Assembly (NCBI RefSeq): GCF_021556395.1
Contig: NZ_JAKGCS010000033.1
Location: 1-64,000 of the forward strand
Length of the DNA stretch: 64,000 bases
Origin: Acuticoccus kalidii
Lineage (GTDB): Bacteria > Pseudomonadota > Alphaproteobacteria > Rhizobiales > Amorphaceae
Reading direction: 5' to 3'
Of the stretch, positions 45,339 through 53,645 are shown one piece after another. The notes beneath the pieces are model-generated. The model was not told the origin of the DNA. It searched no databases and saw only the letters and a list, made by a program, of their open reading frames with translations. The stretch's first letter is position 1, and every line of letters starts with the position of its first letter. The position numbers and the translations under genes are program-made.

Positions 45339-46172
45339 TCAGAGCGTCTTGATCAGGACGTCGAGGATCGCACGCTGCGTCGCCGCGTCCCCATGGGCGG
45401 CCTCGACATTGGCGTAGGCGATCCCGCTCGCGACGGCATAATGGGAAAGCGAGCAGTCGGTGTCGTCGAGATCGACGGTTTCGACGAGGACGTTGACGCC
45501 GGCCGCGTTCAGCGCCTCGGCGAGACGGCGCACCTTGCCGTCCTCCGCCCCGTTGCGGCTCGCGAGGATCACCATCGCGTCCTCGCTGGCGCCGTCGACC
45601 GGGAAGGCGGTCGCGCCGGCATAGGGGGCGCGGATGGAGATGGAGCCGGAACCGCCGGTGCGGGCCGAGCCGCGCGCATTGGTGTGCAGCGCGATTACCG
45701 GCCGTCCGCCGGGGGCGAGCATCGCGGCGACGAACCGCTCGCTCCGCCCCGGCTTGCCGCAGCGCAGGGCCCCCGCGTCGAAATTGCGGTTCGGGTCGAT
45801 CGATCCGTTCATGCGCCGGCCGCCGGTCTCCACCATCGTCGCCGCGCCGCCATAGCGCTTGAGGGCGTAGGCGGCGGTGGCGAGGGAGGCGTTCTCGTCA
45901 TCGTGCGGCAGGACGAAGAGGGGGCCGCGCCGGCCGCTCTCGATCGTCTGGATCCGCCAGCTCTCGCCGCCTTCGGTGAAGGTGGTCTCGCGGGCGCACA
46001 GGTCGCCGAGCACGGAAAGGTCGTCGTCGGCATCGCTCAATGAGGCGGGGGCGACGCAGCCGCTGCGTGCGGCGTCCGCGCCGCCGTCCGCACCGCCGAC
46101 GCAGCCGGCGACAAGGAGGAGGGCGGCGAGAAGGCCGCCGAAGCCGATGAAGCGGGTCGTTTCGATCGTCAT
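45339..46172 (-). CDS. Lipoprotein with M14-carboxypeptidase-like residues
   Basis: This is a 277-residue protein starting at ATG 46172 after GGAGG. The N-terminal lipobox LLVAGC directs it to the envelope. LPHDDENAS (HxxE type), [13 protein letters not shown] (Arg and Asn-Arg) and IALHTN (second His) occur in the order of zinc carboxypeptidases and AstE-like enzymes. VNVLVETVD or YANVEAA could supply the last Glu. I do not recognise a named family, so an amide- or peptide-cleaving role is only suggested. It precedes trpE(G) on the same strand by 128 bases. Confidence 0.6.
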   Translation of the reverse strand: MTIETTRFIGFGGLLAALLLVAGCVGGADGGADAARSGCVAPASLSDADDDLSVLGDLCARETTFTEGGESWRIQTIESGRRGPLFVLPHDDENASLATAAYALKRYGGAATMVETGGRRMNGSIDPNRNFDAGALRCGKPGRSERFVAAMLAPGGRPVIALHTNARGSARTGGSGSISIRAPYAGATAFPVDGASEDAMVILASRNGAEDGKVRRLAEALNAAGVNVLVETVDLDDTDCSLSHYAVASGIAYANVEAAHGDAATQRAILDVLIKTL

Positions 46173-46251
46173 GACGGTCCTCCGCGGGCCGGTGCGTGAC
46201 CGGGTGAGCGGGCGTAGCACCCGCGCGCGATGGTGAACAGCAGCCGGCGCG

Positions 46252-47523
46252 TCAGATGACGAACGGCACCGGGTTGAGCGCCTCTTCGGCGGTCGGCGTA
46301 TCGAGGAGGCCGAGCGCTACGGGCACGTCATAGAGGCGGCCGGGGCCGAAGCGCGGCAGCCAATCGCGCAGATGCGGCGAGATCACCTTCGCCGCCGGCA
46401 CGCCGAGATCGGCGCGGGTGAGGTTCGCGACATAGACGTCGATACCACGTTCGTCGAAGGCGGCGGTGAGGGTGTCGAACGCGATGGGCGTGCCGAGTGG
46501 AGCCGTGCCGTCCCCGGCGAGGTGGGGCGATGCGTGCGCGTCGGTCTCCCCGGACCAGCCGAGAAGGTGCGGAATCGGCGGCGGGGCATCCCAGGTCTGC
46601 GCGATCGCCATCTGGGTCAGCGCAATTTCGCCTTGAAGGAGTTCGAGGGTCGCGGAGCGGACGGCGGCGGCCGGGTCGAGCGCGGCGGACGCGCCGATCG
46701 CGACGCCGCTTCCGTCGGGCTCGGCGGAAAGCGCGACGATCGCGGGCACCGGCAGGTCGGTCGCAATTCTAAGATGCCAGGTCTGCCGCTTGCGTTCTCG
46801 CAACCAAAGCGCGAGAGGTGGGGGTAGGGCGTGATCGGCCTCAGCCGGATCGAGGCGTGGGGCGACGAGTCGATTGTACCACCAGATCGCCACGGCATCG
46901 CGCTCCACGAGCTCCAGCACGGCGTGCTGTGTCGCGCCGGCGAAGGTTTCGCGAACCGCCGCACCACTGGACGAAGAAATAATGGGGGGAAGTCCGAGTC
47001 GTTCGTCTTCGCCGAGCAAAACGCTGCTTGCAGGCAGCCGATGTGCGGTGCCGCGGGTGAGGTGATGGCCCGTCACCCACAGCTCGTCCACTCCTTGTCC
47101 ACAATTATAACGTGCAATAAAACGCATGTTTGCTCGAAACTGTTGCAGTTGTTTTGCACTATATTGCCACAACGACTCGATATTGAGGGCATCACTTTCA
47201 GCCGGTGGTTGATCCCCGAGTCGGCGGTCACTTTCCCCTTCCGTAAATAAAGAAGCGCGCTCAACGGCTTCACATATGGCGGCGAAGCGCCCGTCTTCGG
47301 CCGTCATCGCGCGGCCGGCGGCGGCGCGCCAGGCGGTCATCCAGGTCGGATCGGCCGCGTCGTTGGCCGCAAAAGCGATGAAGAAGTGGGCAGGGCAGGT
47401 GTGGATAAGCGTTTCAAGTATTCGCAAACGCAACTCTATGCTGCCGCCCAAATGCAGTGGTAGTTTTACGTCACTGCCGGACGAGATCCGGACGTCGATT
47501 GGTTTAAAAGGGGCCTTGGTCAT
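46252..47523 (-). CDS. YcaO-family ATP-dependent peptide-modifying enzyme
   Basis: This is a 423-residue protein with M1 at 47523. ICEAVERAS (85-89) and LELVERDAVAIWWYNR (203-218) match the two Glu-rich ATP/Mg motifs of YcaO, and NPVPFVI is the C-terminal Pro-containing tail used by cyclodehydratases. YcaO enzymes form azolines from Cys/Ser/Thr, or thioamides, in peptide backbones. No E1-like or TfuA partner is in the window. Parts around 47080-47480 are AT-richer than neighbours. Its start overlaps the divergent precursor gene by 2 bases. If a later start is used, a real intergenic promoter would appear. Confidence 0.75.
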   Translation of the reverse strand: MTKAPFKPIDVRISSGSDVKLPLHLGGSIELRLRILETLIHTCPAHFFIAFAANDAADPTWMTAWRAAAGRAMTAEDGRFAAICEAVERASLFTEGESDRRLGDQPPAESDALNIESLWQYSAKQLQQFRANMRFIARYNCGQGVDELWVTGHHLTRGTAHRLPASSVLLGEDERLGLPPIISSSSGAAVRETFAGATQHAVLELVERDAVAIWWYNRLVAPRLDPAEADHALPPPLALWLRERKRQTWHLRIATDLPVPAIVALSAEPDGSGVAIGASAALDPAAAVRSATLELLQGEIALTQMAIAQTWDAPPPIPHLLGWSGETDAHASPHLAGDGTAPLGTPIAFDTLTAAFDERGIDVYVANLTRADLGVPAAKVISPHLRDWLPRFGPGRLYDVPVALGLLDTPTAEEALNPVPFVI

Positions 47524-47917
47524 GTTCTTCGAAGCTAAGATTGACTGTGATGCCTTTGATGTCTCGGAACATCTTGAAGGTTTGGTTAAGCGTGACTTGC
47601 GGGGCAAGCAAATGGCACGAATTGGCGTGAAGCGTTCGGCAATTCCTCAGATCGGCAAGGCGTTCGGCGAAGCCGCCAACGATCCGGCCAAGCGCGAAGC
47701 GTTCCGGAACGATCCGATCGCGTATCTGCGCTCTGCGGGTGTCGCTCAGGAAGAACTCGACGGCCTCAACATCGTGCTGCACGAGGATGACGACAACACG
47801 GTGCACGTGGTGCTGCCGCAGGTCGTGGATGCGGGCCGCCTGCGCGCCAACGATCACGAGTACCTGAAGATGCTCGGCACCATGGCGGTGCTCGGCTGCC
47901 ACCGTCCGCTGAGCTGA
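47522..47917 (+). CDS. NHLP-type (nitrile-hydratase-like leader) RiPP precursor candidate
   Basis: This is a 131-residue protein. Residues about 48-99 resemble nitrile hydratase alpha-like leaders: FGEAANDPAKREAFRNDP, AYLRSAG, then LNIVLHEDDDNTVHVVLP. The last 32 residues (100-131) form a small tail with one Cys (126), one Thr (120) and one Ser (131), the residues that a YcaO could cyclise. The first 47 residues are an extra segment. ATG 47522 overlaps the YcaO start; ATG at residue 31 is an alternative start. It is convergent with the SARP gene and separated from it by a hairpin. Confidence 0.7.
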   Translation: MFFEAKIDCDAFDVSEHLEGLVKRDLRGKQMARIGVKRSAIPQIGKAFGEAANDPAKREAFRNDPIAYLRSAGVAQEELDGLNIVLHEDDDNTVHVVLPQVVDAGRLRANDHEYLKMLGTMAVLGCHRPLS

Positions 47918-47938
47918 GGTCAGCCGCGAGAGCCCCTT

Positions 47939-47963
47939 CGGTCCGGGTTAGGCGCCCGGACCG
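47939..47963. terminator. Perfect 9-bp hairpin between precursor and SARP genes
   Basis: CGGTCCGGG (47939-47947) faces CCCGGACCG (47955-47963) with a 7-base loop, overlapping the SARP stop codon. It lies between convergent genes and probably ends both transcripts, although a U tract is missing. Confidence 0.5.
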
Positions 47964-50026
47964 ACCACGGGCACGCCGGCCTTTTCGAGCGCGTTGAACA
48001 GGCGCTGCCGGGTGGACTGATCGCGGGTCATGTTCGACCACACGATCCAGCGCGACAAGGCATCGCCGTCGACCGCAACGTGCGGCTGGCTGCGGCGGAC
48101 TTCCCGATCGAACGAGACGCGCGCCGCCGATGCGGAGCGCGTGTCCCCCCGTTCCTGATGCGCCGCGACGGCGAGGAGGGACGAGTGGACATTCTCGGGC
48201 GCGCGACGCAGGTGGTTGACGCACTCCTCGAGGTCGCCCGCGAGATAGGTGATGTTCGCCATATAACCGTGGAACCACGGCGGCACGTAGTGGCCGGCGA
48301 GGTTGACGGCTTGGCTCGAAAGTTTCCGGGCCCGTTCGATCTGGCCGCAATAGGCATTGGCCTCGGCGGCCGCGATCAGGGTGCGGCTCGAATAGGGATT
48401 GAGCGCGAGCGCGTCGTCGAAGGCGTGCAGCGCACGGTCATGGTCATTGGTTTGAACGCGCAGCCAACCGAGAATCACGTGGTTGAACGGTTCGAGATCA
48501 TCGAGACGCAATGCGTGGTCGATGCACTCGCGCGCGCGCTCGAGGCCGTTATTGGACAGCTCCTTGCCGGTCGGCACCATAAGCCGCTGGATCATCAGGA
48601 TCGAGCTGATCGAGGAATGGACGAGGCTGAGGCGCTTGCCCTCTTCATCGCCCGCGAGATCCTCCAGGATCGCGAGCGCTTCGCGGTCGGAGGAGTGCGT
48701 CCAGCGGGTGAGGAGCTTATAGGCTTCGAGCCAACGGCCGAAGACGGTGTCGCGCGCGCTGCCCTCGTCGTCGAGAATATCCTGCTCGAGGCTGTTGACG
48801 GCGGAGGCGATGATCGTTTCCGCCTGTGTCCGGTCGGCGAGGCTCTCATAATCGAGCCGCACGCACGAGACCGTGTCTTGCCGCCGGGCGTTGACGCAGC
48901 GCAGATAGATCGATCGCGCGGCCGGTTCGTCCCACAACAACAGCCGATAGTCGTGGTCGACGGCGTCGCTCAGCTTGACGCGGCTGATGAGGCTCGCAGA
49001 AGGATCGATTGCGCCGCCGGCACCCGGCGCGTCCCGCTCGAAGCAGCGCATGGAGCGAAAACGAGCGAGCTGGAACATCACCTCCGAGTGAGCGAAGGAG
49101 AAGAGGTCGGGCGTCGGCCGCATTCCGTTCGGGCGGACGAGCGCGACGGTCGGCCGTTGGCGGAAATGGTCGATCGCGCCGCTTTTCTCCCGCAGCGGAA
49201 GCTGGTTCTGGAAGGTCGGCTGCGTCGAAGCCTCGATCGGGCGGCTCGGCGCCGGCGCGCTCATGGCGCCGACGAACTCGGCGAGGTGACGCGGAACGGT
49301 GACGTCGAGTTCCGCCAGGGCTGTGCTGTAGCTGCGAAAGCGCTTGGCGGCGGCCGCGGTGTCGCCTTCGTCGGCAAGGGCGTGGATCAGCCGTTCATTG
49401 GCCTCGGTGTCCGTCGGCTCGATGCGGACGATGAGCTCGCACAGCGCGATGAGATGGCTCGCCGGCGCCTTGTTCTGAACGAGGCCCTTCAGCCGGTCGC
49501 ACAACAGACGGTGGGTGATGCCGACCGTGTCGGAGCGATAGGTCGAGACCCACTCGTCGAAGGACGGATCGCCGAGCTCCAGGCCCTGCAGCGGCTCGCC
49601 GCGCCACAGCCCGAGCGCCTCGCGATACGCGGTTTCCGTTCCGAGATTGAGGCATTGGTTGAAGAGGGCGAGATCCGACTTGGCCGGATCGCCCGCGAAC
49701 CAGATGTGCGCGCGATCCTTGCCGAGCAGCGACTTCGATGGATCGACGGCAGTCAACATCGAAAGCGCCTTGCGCAGCGAGGCGCGGGCGAGTTCGGTCT
49801 CCGAATTGCTCCAAAGAAGGCCGCTGAGGCGCGCGCGCTCGATCCGGCGGCCCCCATTGGCTGCCAGAAAGAGGCAAAGCGCGGCGGCTTTGCGGGTCGG
49901 AAACTCAAGGCACCGCCCGTTCACCATGATGCATGGCGACCCGAGCAATCTCACTTGCGGATCGTTCCGGCCGGTCGTCACAACGCACCCCCCACTCCGT
50001 GACGTCGTATCAAGCGAGTGTCGCAT
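47948..50026 (-). CDS. SARP/BTAD-type transcriptional regulator with TPR domain
   Basis: This is a 692-residue protein. The N-terminal OmpR-like DNA-binding domain is about 20-115 (VRLLGSPCIMVNGR, LEFPTRKAAALCLFLAANG, LSGLLWSNSE), and the BTAD domain about 120-260 (YREALGLWRGEPLQGLELG, LCELIVRIEPTDTEANERL). The C-terminal half has TPR-like pairs. Such regulators control secondary-metabolite and RiPP genes and can sense small molecules through the TPR part. ATG 50026 is the longest start; GTG 49981, after GGGGGG, is an alternative. Neighbouring YcaO and precursor genes are its probable targets, by position. Confidence 0.8.
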   Translation of the reverse strand: MRHSLDTTSRSGGCVVTTGRNDPQVRLLGSPCIMVNGRCLEFPTRKAAALCLFLAANGGRRIERARLSGLLWSNSETELARASLRKALSMLTAVDPSKSLLGKDRAHIWFAGDPAKSDLALFNQCLNLGTETAYREALGLWRGEPLQGLELGDPSFDEWVSTYRSDTVGITHRLLCDRLKGLVQNKAPASHLIALCELIVRIEPTDTEANERLIHALADEGDTAAAAKRFRSYSTALAELDVTVPRHLAEFVGAMSAPAPSRPIEASTQPTFQNQLPLREKSGAIDHFRQRPTVALVRPNGMRPTPDLFSFAHSEVMFQLARFRSMRCFERDAPGAGGAIDPSASLISRVKLSDAVDHDYRLLLWDEPAARSIYLRCVNARRQDTVSCVRLDYESLADRTQAETIIASAVNSLEQDILDDEGSARDTVFGRWLEAYKLLTRWTHSSDREALAILEDLAGDEEGKRLSLVHSSISSILMIQRLMVPTGKELSNNGLERARECIDHALRLDDLEPFNHVILGWLRVQTNDHDRALHAFDDALALNPYSSRTLIAAAEANAYCGQIERARKLSSQAVNLAGHYVPPWFHGYMANITYLAGDLEECVNHLRRAPENVHSSLLAVAAHQERGDTRSASAARVSFDREVRRSQPHVAVDGDALSRWIVWSNMTRDQSTRQRLFNALEKAGVPVVGPGA

Positions 50027-50184
50027 ATCTGATCGCCCGCGGGATAGATATTTACGTGTAGGTGAAACTCGCCGTCGGCACGAACACCCGCCAGCCTACA
50101 TTTCCAATACATTTCACGGTGAAATCACGGTCGCATAATAATCCTGAGCTGTCACGCACCGTTCCCACGCGGATCGAGGAAATT

Positions 50185-50436
50185 ATGTCGGCGGCTCCTA
50201 AAAATATATCTTTTATTGGGATTAAAAGCCTAGATCCTGGCGACCATGAAGTTCTGACGCGCATGGTCGAGTACGCGCGCGCCGAAGCCGATCGGCTCGG
50301 CGAGCCGCTCTGCGCCGAGCTGCTCTCGGCCGCACTTTTGTCGCTAAATGGCGGCTCTGCTCAAGTTATGCCCGAATACGACCATGATTCGGACGGCTTG
50401 CGGTGGCCGCACGAGGTGAGGCACTTTGTCGCATAA
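50185..50436 (+). CDS. Small orphan protein next to the SARP gene
   Basis: This is an 83-residue protein starting at ATG 50185 after GAGGA. A short N-terminal strand (NISFIGIKSL) leads into an amphipathic helix (EVLTRMVEYARAEADRLG) and a second Leu/Ala-rich helix, then an acidic tail. The sequence has one Cys. I recognise no family. Being divergent from the SARP gene, it may be an additional precursor, immunity or small regulatory protein; none of these is proved. The region is AT-richer than average. Confidence 0.6.
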   Translation: MSAAPKNISFIGIKSLDPGDHEVLTRMVEYARAEADRLGEPLCAELLSAALLSLNGGSAQVMPEYDHDSDGLRWPHEVRHFVA

Positions 50437-50630
50437 AGCGCGGGCCTCGTAGATCCACTCACGGCGTGTCGAGGCGATCGTGAGCCCATGATGTGGGGCA
50501 CCCTCGCACGCGACAGCCGAATTCAAACACGCACGGCCTCGGGTCGATGTGTCAGCGAATCGAGAAATATGGATCTCTGAGCGCCAAAGTGCCTAAATGT
50601 GAGGGCAGCCAACAGAGGGTCATAACTGAT

Positions 50631-51029
50631 ATGACCAATTCGACGTCTTTTGCGTGTTCTGAGGAACCGCCCGACTCGTTCTTGATCACGGTTGGCCTGC
50701 GCGTCCGCAAACGGCGCAGCTCGAGCCGTATTTCCCGGCGTGTCCTCTCCGAGCGGAGCGGCATCTCGGAGCGCTTCATCGCTGATCTTGAATACGGCAA
50801 GGGCAACATTTCGATCGTCCGGCTGAAAGCGATCGCCGATGCGCTCGAGATCGCGCTCGAGGAGCTCGTCCGCGACCCTGAGCCGAAGCGCACGCCGCGT
50901 CCCGCACCCACCGATTGGCGGGCCCATCCGGCCGCGATCGCCGACCTCTTTCGTCATGCCGGCGCGAGCGAGCAGGAGGCCGTCGTCAAACTCCTCATCA
51001 GCTCCATGCGCGGTCGCCGCGCGGCGTAA
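50631..51029 (+). CDS. XRE-family HTH transcriptional regulator
   Basis: This is a 132-residue protein. The helix-turn-helix runs from about 22 to 80: VGLRVRKRRSSSRISRRVL, SGISERFIADLEYGKGNIS and LKAIADALEIALEEL, an XRE fold. The C-terminal 45 residues are a helical tail. ATG 50631 was chosen; a longer in-frame extension reaches 50493 with no recognisable domain. It lies downstream of the small orphan gene on the same strand. Two palindromes follow it at 51049-51090 and may be its binding sites. Confidence 0.75.
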   Translation: MTNSTSFACSEEPPDSFLITVGLRVRKRRSSSRISRRVLSERSGISERFIADLEYGKGNISIVRLKAIADALEIALEELVRDPEPKRTPRPAPTDWRAHPAAIADLFRHAGASEQEAVVKLLISSMRGRRAA

Positions 51030-51048
51030 GCCACGCGCACCGAACATC

Positions 51049-51090
51049 CGCGTGAGATCACGCGCTTCGGGCAACGCGTGATCGCACGCG
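51049..51090. promoter_or_regulatory. Tandem palindromes CGCGTGAGATCACGCG / CGCGTGATCGCACGCG
   Basis: The first palindrome (51049-51064) has perfect 7-base arms around GA. The second (51075-51090) has 6-base arms around ATCG. They are 26 bases apart and each is followed by the same CTTCGG run. Such spacing suggests a dimeric regulator binding twice. Confidence 0.5.
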
Positions 51091-51177
51091 CTTCGGAAAC
51101 GGCGTGAAAAATCGCCCCGAACACGGCGCGAGGGCCCGCTCTTGAATTGGGCGTGTGCGCACGTCTCTCGGTTCGGC

Positions 51178-51210
51178 AAACCGGCCTGCCGCCTCGCGCG
51201 GGCCGGTTTT
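51178..51210 (+). terminator. Terminator-like hairpin AAACCGGCC / GGCCGGTTT
   Basis: A perfect 9-base stem (51178-51186 with 51201-51209) encloses a 14-base loop and ends in TTTT at 51207-51210. It may end the XRE transcript, which stops about 150 bases upstream. Confidence 0.45.
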
Positions 51211-51367
51211 CCTGGCTCGCGCCGGTGGGGACATCCGGTCGGCGAAGAAAAACGCGCAACTCGGTCGTGGACGGCCCGGCGAATCCTGCTTTAAGCCTAT
51301 GCACGAAGCGTGGTCGGCGATCGCGTCGCCGGATCGCGGCGGCGGTCGCCGTTGTGCGGAGACGAGA

Positions 51368-51904
51368 ATGGCCGCCGAGCTCGAAGACCTCCTCGCCAAG
51401 ACGGCGCTCGGTGACCGCCGCGCCTTCCGCAAGCTCTATGAACGATCGAACGCGCGCCTCTTCGCGCTGTGTTATCGCATCCTCAACGATCCGGCCGAGG
51501 CCGAGGACGTCGTCCAGGACGCCTATGTGAAGATCTGGCGCTATGCGGAGCGTTATTCGGCCTCCCGCGCCCGGCCGATGACCTGGATGATCGCGATCGC
51601 GCGCAATCTCGCGATCGACCGATTGCGGGCGCGCAAATCACCGGCCGCCGCGCTCGACGTCGCCTCGAGCGTCGCCGACACGGCGATGCGACCGGACGAG
51701 CGCAGCATGGCGTCGGCGGAGGCCAAGCGCCTCATCGCCTGTATCAAGTCGCTCGGGGAACAGGATGCGCGGCTCGTCCGCATCGCCTATTTTGGCGGCG
51801 TCACCTACGCCGCGCTGGCACAAAGAGACGGCACGCCGCTCGGCACCATCAAGAGCCGGATGCGCCGTGCGCTCGCCTCGCTTCGGGGGTGTTTGACGCA
51901 ATGA
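51368..51904 (+). CDS. Second ECF sigma factor
   Basis: This is a 178-residue protein. Region 2 is around 15-85 (LYERSNARLFALCYRIL, AEAEDVVQDAYVKIW, MTWMIAIARNLAIDRLRAR). Region 4 is around 115-178 (VRIAYFGGVTYAALAQRDG, GTIKSRMRRALASLRG). It is closely similar in layout to the sigma factor at 14913-15461, for example in the MTW-IARN-AIDRLRAR block. It is overlapped by its own anti-sigma gene (ATGA), so translation is coupled. Target promoters are unknown. Confidence 0.9.
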   Translation: MAAELEDLLAKTALGDRRAFRKLYERSNARLFALCYRILNDPAEAEDVVQDAYVKIWRYAERYSASRARPMTWMIAIARNLAIDRLRARKSPAAALDVASSVADTAMRPDERSMASAEAKRLIACIKSLGEQDARLVRIAYFGGVTYAALAQRDGTPLGTIKSRMRRALASLRGCLTQ

Positions 51905-52596
51905 GCATGATCGACGAACCCGAGGACGGGGCGGCGCTCGAATATACGCTGAGCCTCCTCGATCCCGAGGAGCGGCGCGCCTTCGAGGCCGCGCTGCTCG
52001 ACGATCCCGAACTCGCCGCGCGCGTCTGGACCTGGGAGGACCGTCTCGTCCCGCTCGCCGAGGCGCTGCGGCCCCGTCCGATGCCGAAACGGGCGCTCGC
52101 GCGGATCGAGGGGCGCATCTTCGGCGAAGGGGGCCGGCGGCGGCGGGCGACGGATCGGGCCGTCGCCGTGTGGCGGCGGGCGTTCGCGCTCGCGAGCCTC
52201 GTCGCGGCGGCAGCGCTCATCGGTTTCGTCGTCCTCCTCGCGAAGCCGGAGCTGCTCGCGCCGCAGCATCCGCAATGGGTCGCCGCGATCATCTATGAAG
52301 ACGGTGCCGTGACGCTTGCACGCCTGCGCGAAGACGGAACGCTGGTCGCGACCTCCGCCGCGCCGCTCACCGCCGCGGGCAGCCAGGAATTGTGGCTCGT
52401 CCCGGAGGGCGGCACGCCGATCTCGCTCGGCTTGATGCCGGAGGGGGAGAGCGGGCAGATGCCCCTCGGCCCGCAGATCGATCGGCAGTTCTCCGCGGGC
52501 GGCGAATTGCGCATCACGCTCGAGCCGCAGGGTGGTTCACCGACCGGCGAGCCCACGGGCCCGCTCGTCGCGGCGGGGCCGCTTTACTCGATCTGA
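51901..52596 (+). CDS. Anti-sigma factor (RskA-like) paired with the second ECF sigma
   Basis: This is a 231-residue protein. The cytoplasmic part (1-90) has LEYTLSLLDPEERRAFEAAL, the transmembrane helix (about 95-115) is LASLVAAAALIGFVVLL, and the periplasmic domain ends with PQGGSPTGEPTGP. It has the same architecture and C-terminal motif as the anti-sigma factor at 14215-14916. It holds the sigma factor in an inactive complex until a periplasmic trigger. The start overlaps the sigma stop. Confidence 0.88.
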   Translation: MSMIDEPEDGAALEYTLSLLDPEERRAFEAALLDDPELAARVWTWEDRLVPLAEALRPRPMPKRALARIEGRIFGEGGRRRRATDRAVAVWRRAFALASLVAAAALIGFVVLLAKPELLAPQHPQWVAAIIYEDGAVTLARLREDGTLVATSAAPLTAAGSQELWLVPEGGTPISLGLMPEGESGQMPLGPQIDRQFSAGGELRITLEPQGGSPTGEPTGPLVAAGPLYSI

Positions 52597-52635
52597 CGGC
52601 GGCGTTCGCTCGGCGGTGCGGGCGTTGGCGCCCGT

Positions 52636-53385
52636 TCAGTGCTTCGGCGGCGGCAGGTCTGAAGCGGGGCCCACCTTGGCGTGATGCTCGGGCGCGGCGG
52701 CCGTCGTCCCGTCCGGTGTCACGACCGTCGCCGGGCGGCTCGATGCTTCCTTGATCGCGCCCATATAATCGGGCGCGGTGACGCCCATCGAAACATAGAT
52801 ATTGGTGAGCCCCTCGACCCCGAACGCGGCCGGGCGCACCCATTCGGCAGGCAGAAAAAAGAGCCCGCCGCCGAACGGCACCGGCGCCGTCGGCACCATC
52901 ACGATGCGATAATCGTTGCCTTCGATCTCGACCGGCTGGTCGGACGGCATCAGGCCGAGAACGGCCGTCCGCCGCTCGTCCGAGAAGAAGCACCAGACCG
53001 GGCTCATCGACTTCACGTCGACGTCGTCGCGCTTTTCGAGGAGCTGCACGAAGCGGGTGATCGTCGTGTAGATCGTGCCGATGAGGGGAATGCGGCCGAT
53101 CGTTTCGGCAAAGAATTTGTTCCAGAGCTCGCGCAGGCGCGATTGGACGAGGAGGCCGATCGCATAAAGCCCCGCGAGCGCGATCGCCGCCCCGATCGCA
53201 TAGGAGAAGCTTTCGTTGATGACCGCCCCGATGCTTTCGAGGAGGGAGCCGACGGCGCTGTTGGGGCCAAAATAATAGCGCACATAATTGGCCACCCACC
53301 CGATCAGAAAAATGGTCACGATGATCGGCAGGATCGCGAGGATCCCGGTCATGATCGGGCGGACGATGGGGATCAGCGATCGCAT
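52636..53385 (-). CDS. DUF502 inner-membrane protein
   Basis: This is a 249-residue protein with two N-terminal transmembrane helices (about 8-30 and 55-80: IMTGILAILPIIVTIFLIGWV and AIALAGLYAIGLLV). PLIGTIYTTITRFVQLL, PVPFGGGLFFLP and SMGVTAPDY are typical of DUF502. The family is widely conserved in bacteria and plants (LIKE COV) but lacks an established biochemical role. It is convergent with the anti-sigma gene. Confidence 0.85.
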   Translation of the reverse strand: MRSLIPIVRPIMTGILAILPIIVTIFLIGWVANYVRYYFGPNSAVGSLLESIGAVINESFSYAIGAAIALAGLYAIGLLVQSRLRELWNKFFAETIGRIPLIGTIYTTITRFVQLLEKRDDVDVKSMSPVWCFFSDERRTAVLGLMPSDQPVEIEGNDYRIVMVPTAPVPFGGGLFFLPAEWVRPAAFGVEGLTNIYVSMGVTAPDYMGAIKEASSRPATVVTPDGTTAAAPEHHAKVGPASDLPPPKH

Positions 53386-53645
53386 GGAGATGCCTTTGCG
53401 CTACGGACGTGTGAGGTCGCCGCGAGCGTTCGCGGCCTAAGTCACGAGCATCCGCCAACTGGTGGCAAAGACAAAGCTCGGCCGACCGATTTGGGTTCCC
53501 GGTCTCCATCGCCGCGCGCCGGAGGCGCCCGTTGCGCCGGCAAAACCGACCCTTCGGTGCAGCGCTCGCCCCACGCTGTCGAGAGGCATGGCGGAACGGG
53601 CCGAATTGCTTTACTTCCACCCGGCGAGTGACTACGGATTTGGCC

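Larger units (their letters stand above)
51030..51367. other. Intergenic region between XRE regulator and second sigma factor
   Basis: These 338 bases hold a tandem pair of palindromes (51049-51090) and a hairpin at 51178-51210, and they must carry the sigma-factor promoter. Possible coding on this stretch is not supported by ribosome-binding sites. The sigma gene might begin earlier at ATG 51299, but without family support. Confidence 0.5.

Noticed and set aside
45209..45340. Possible trpL-type leader peptide ahead of trpE(G)
   Set aside because: No tandem Trp codons are present on the coding strand in this gap, only a single possible one, so attenuation by a Trp leader is not supported.
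48080..50002. Open frame on the plus strand opposite the SARP gene
   Set aside because: It lacks domain similarity and a ribosome-binding site; the SARP and TPR motifs are on the minus strand.
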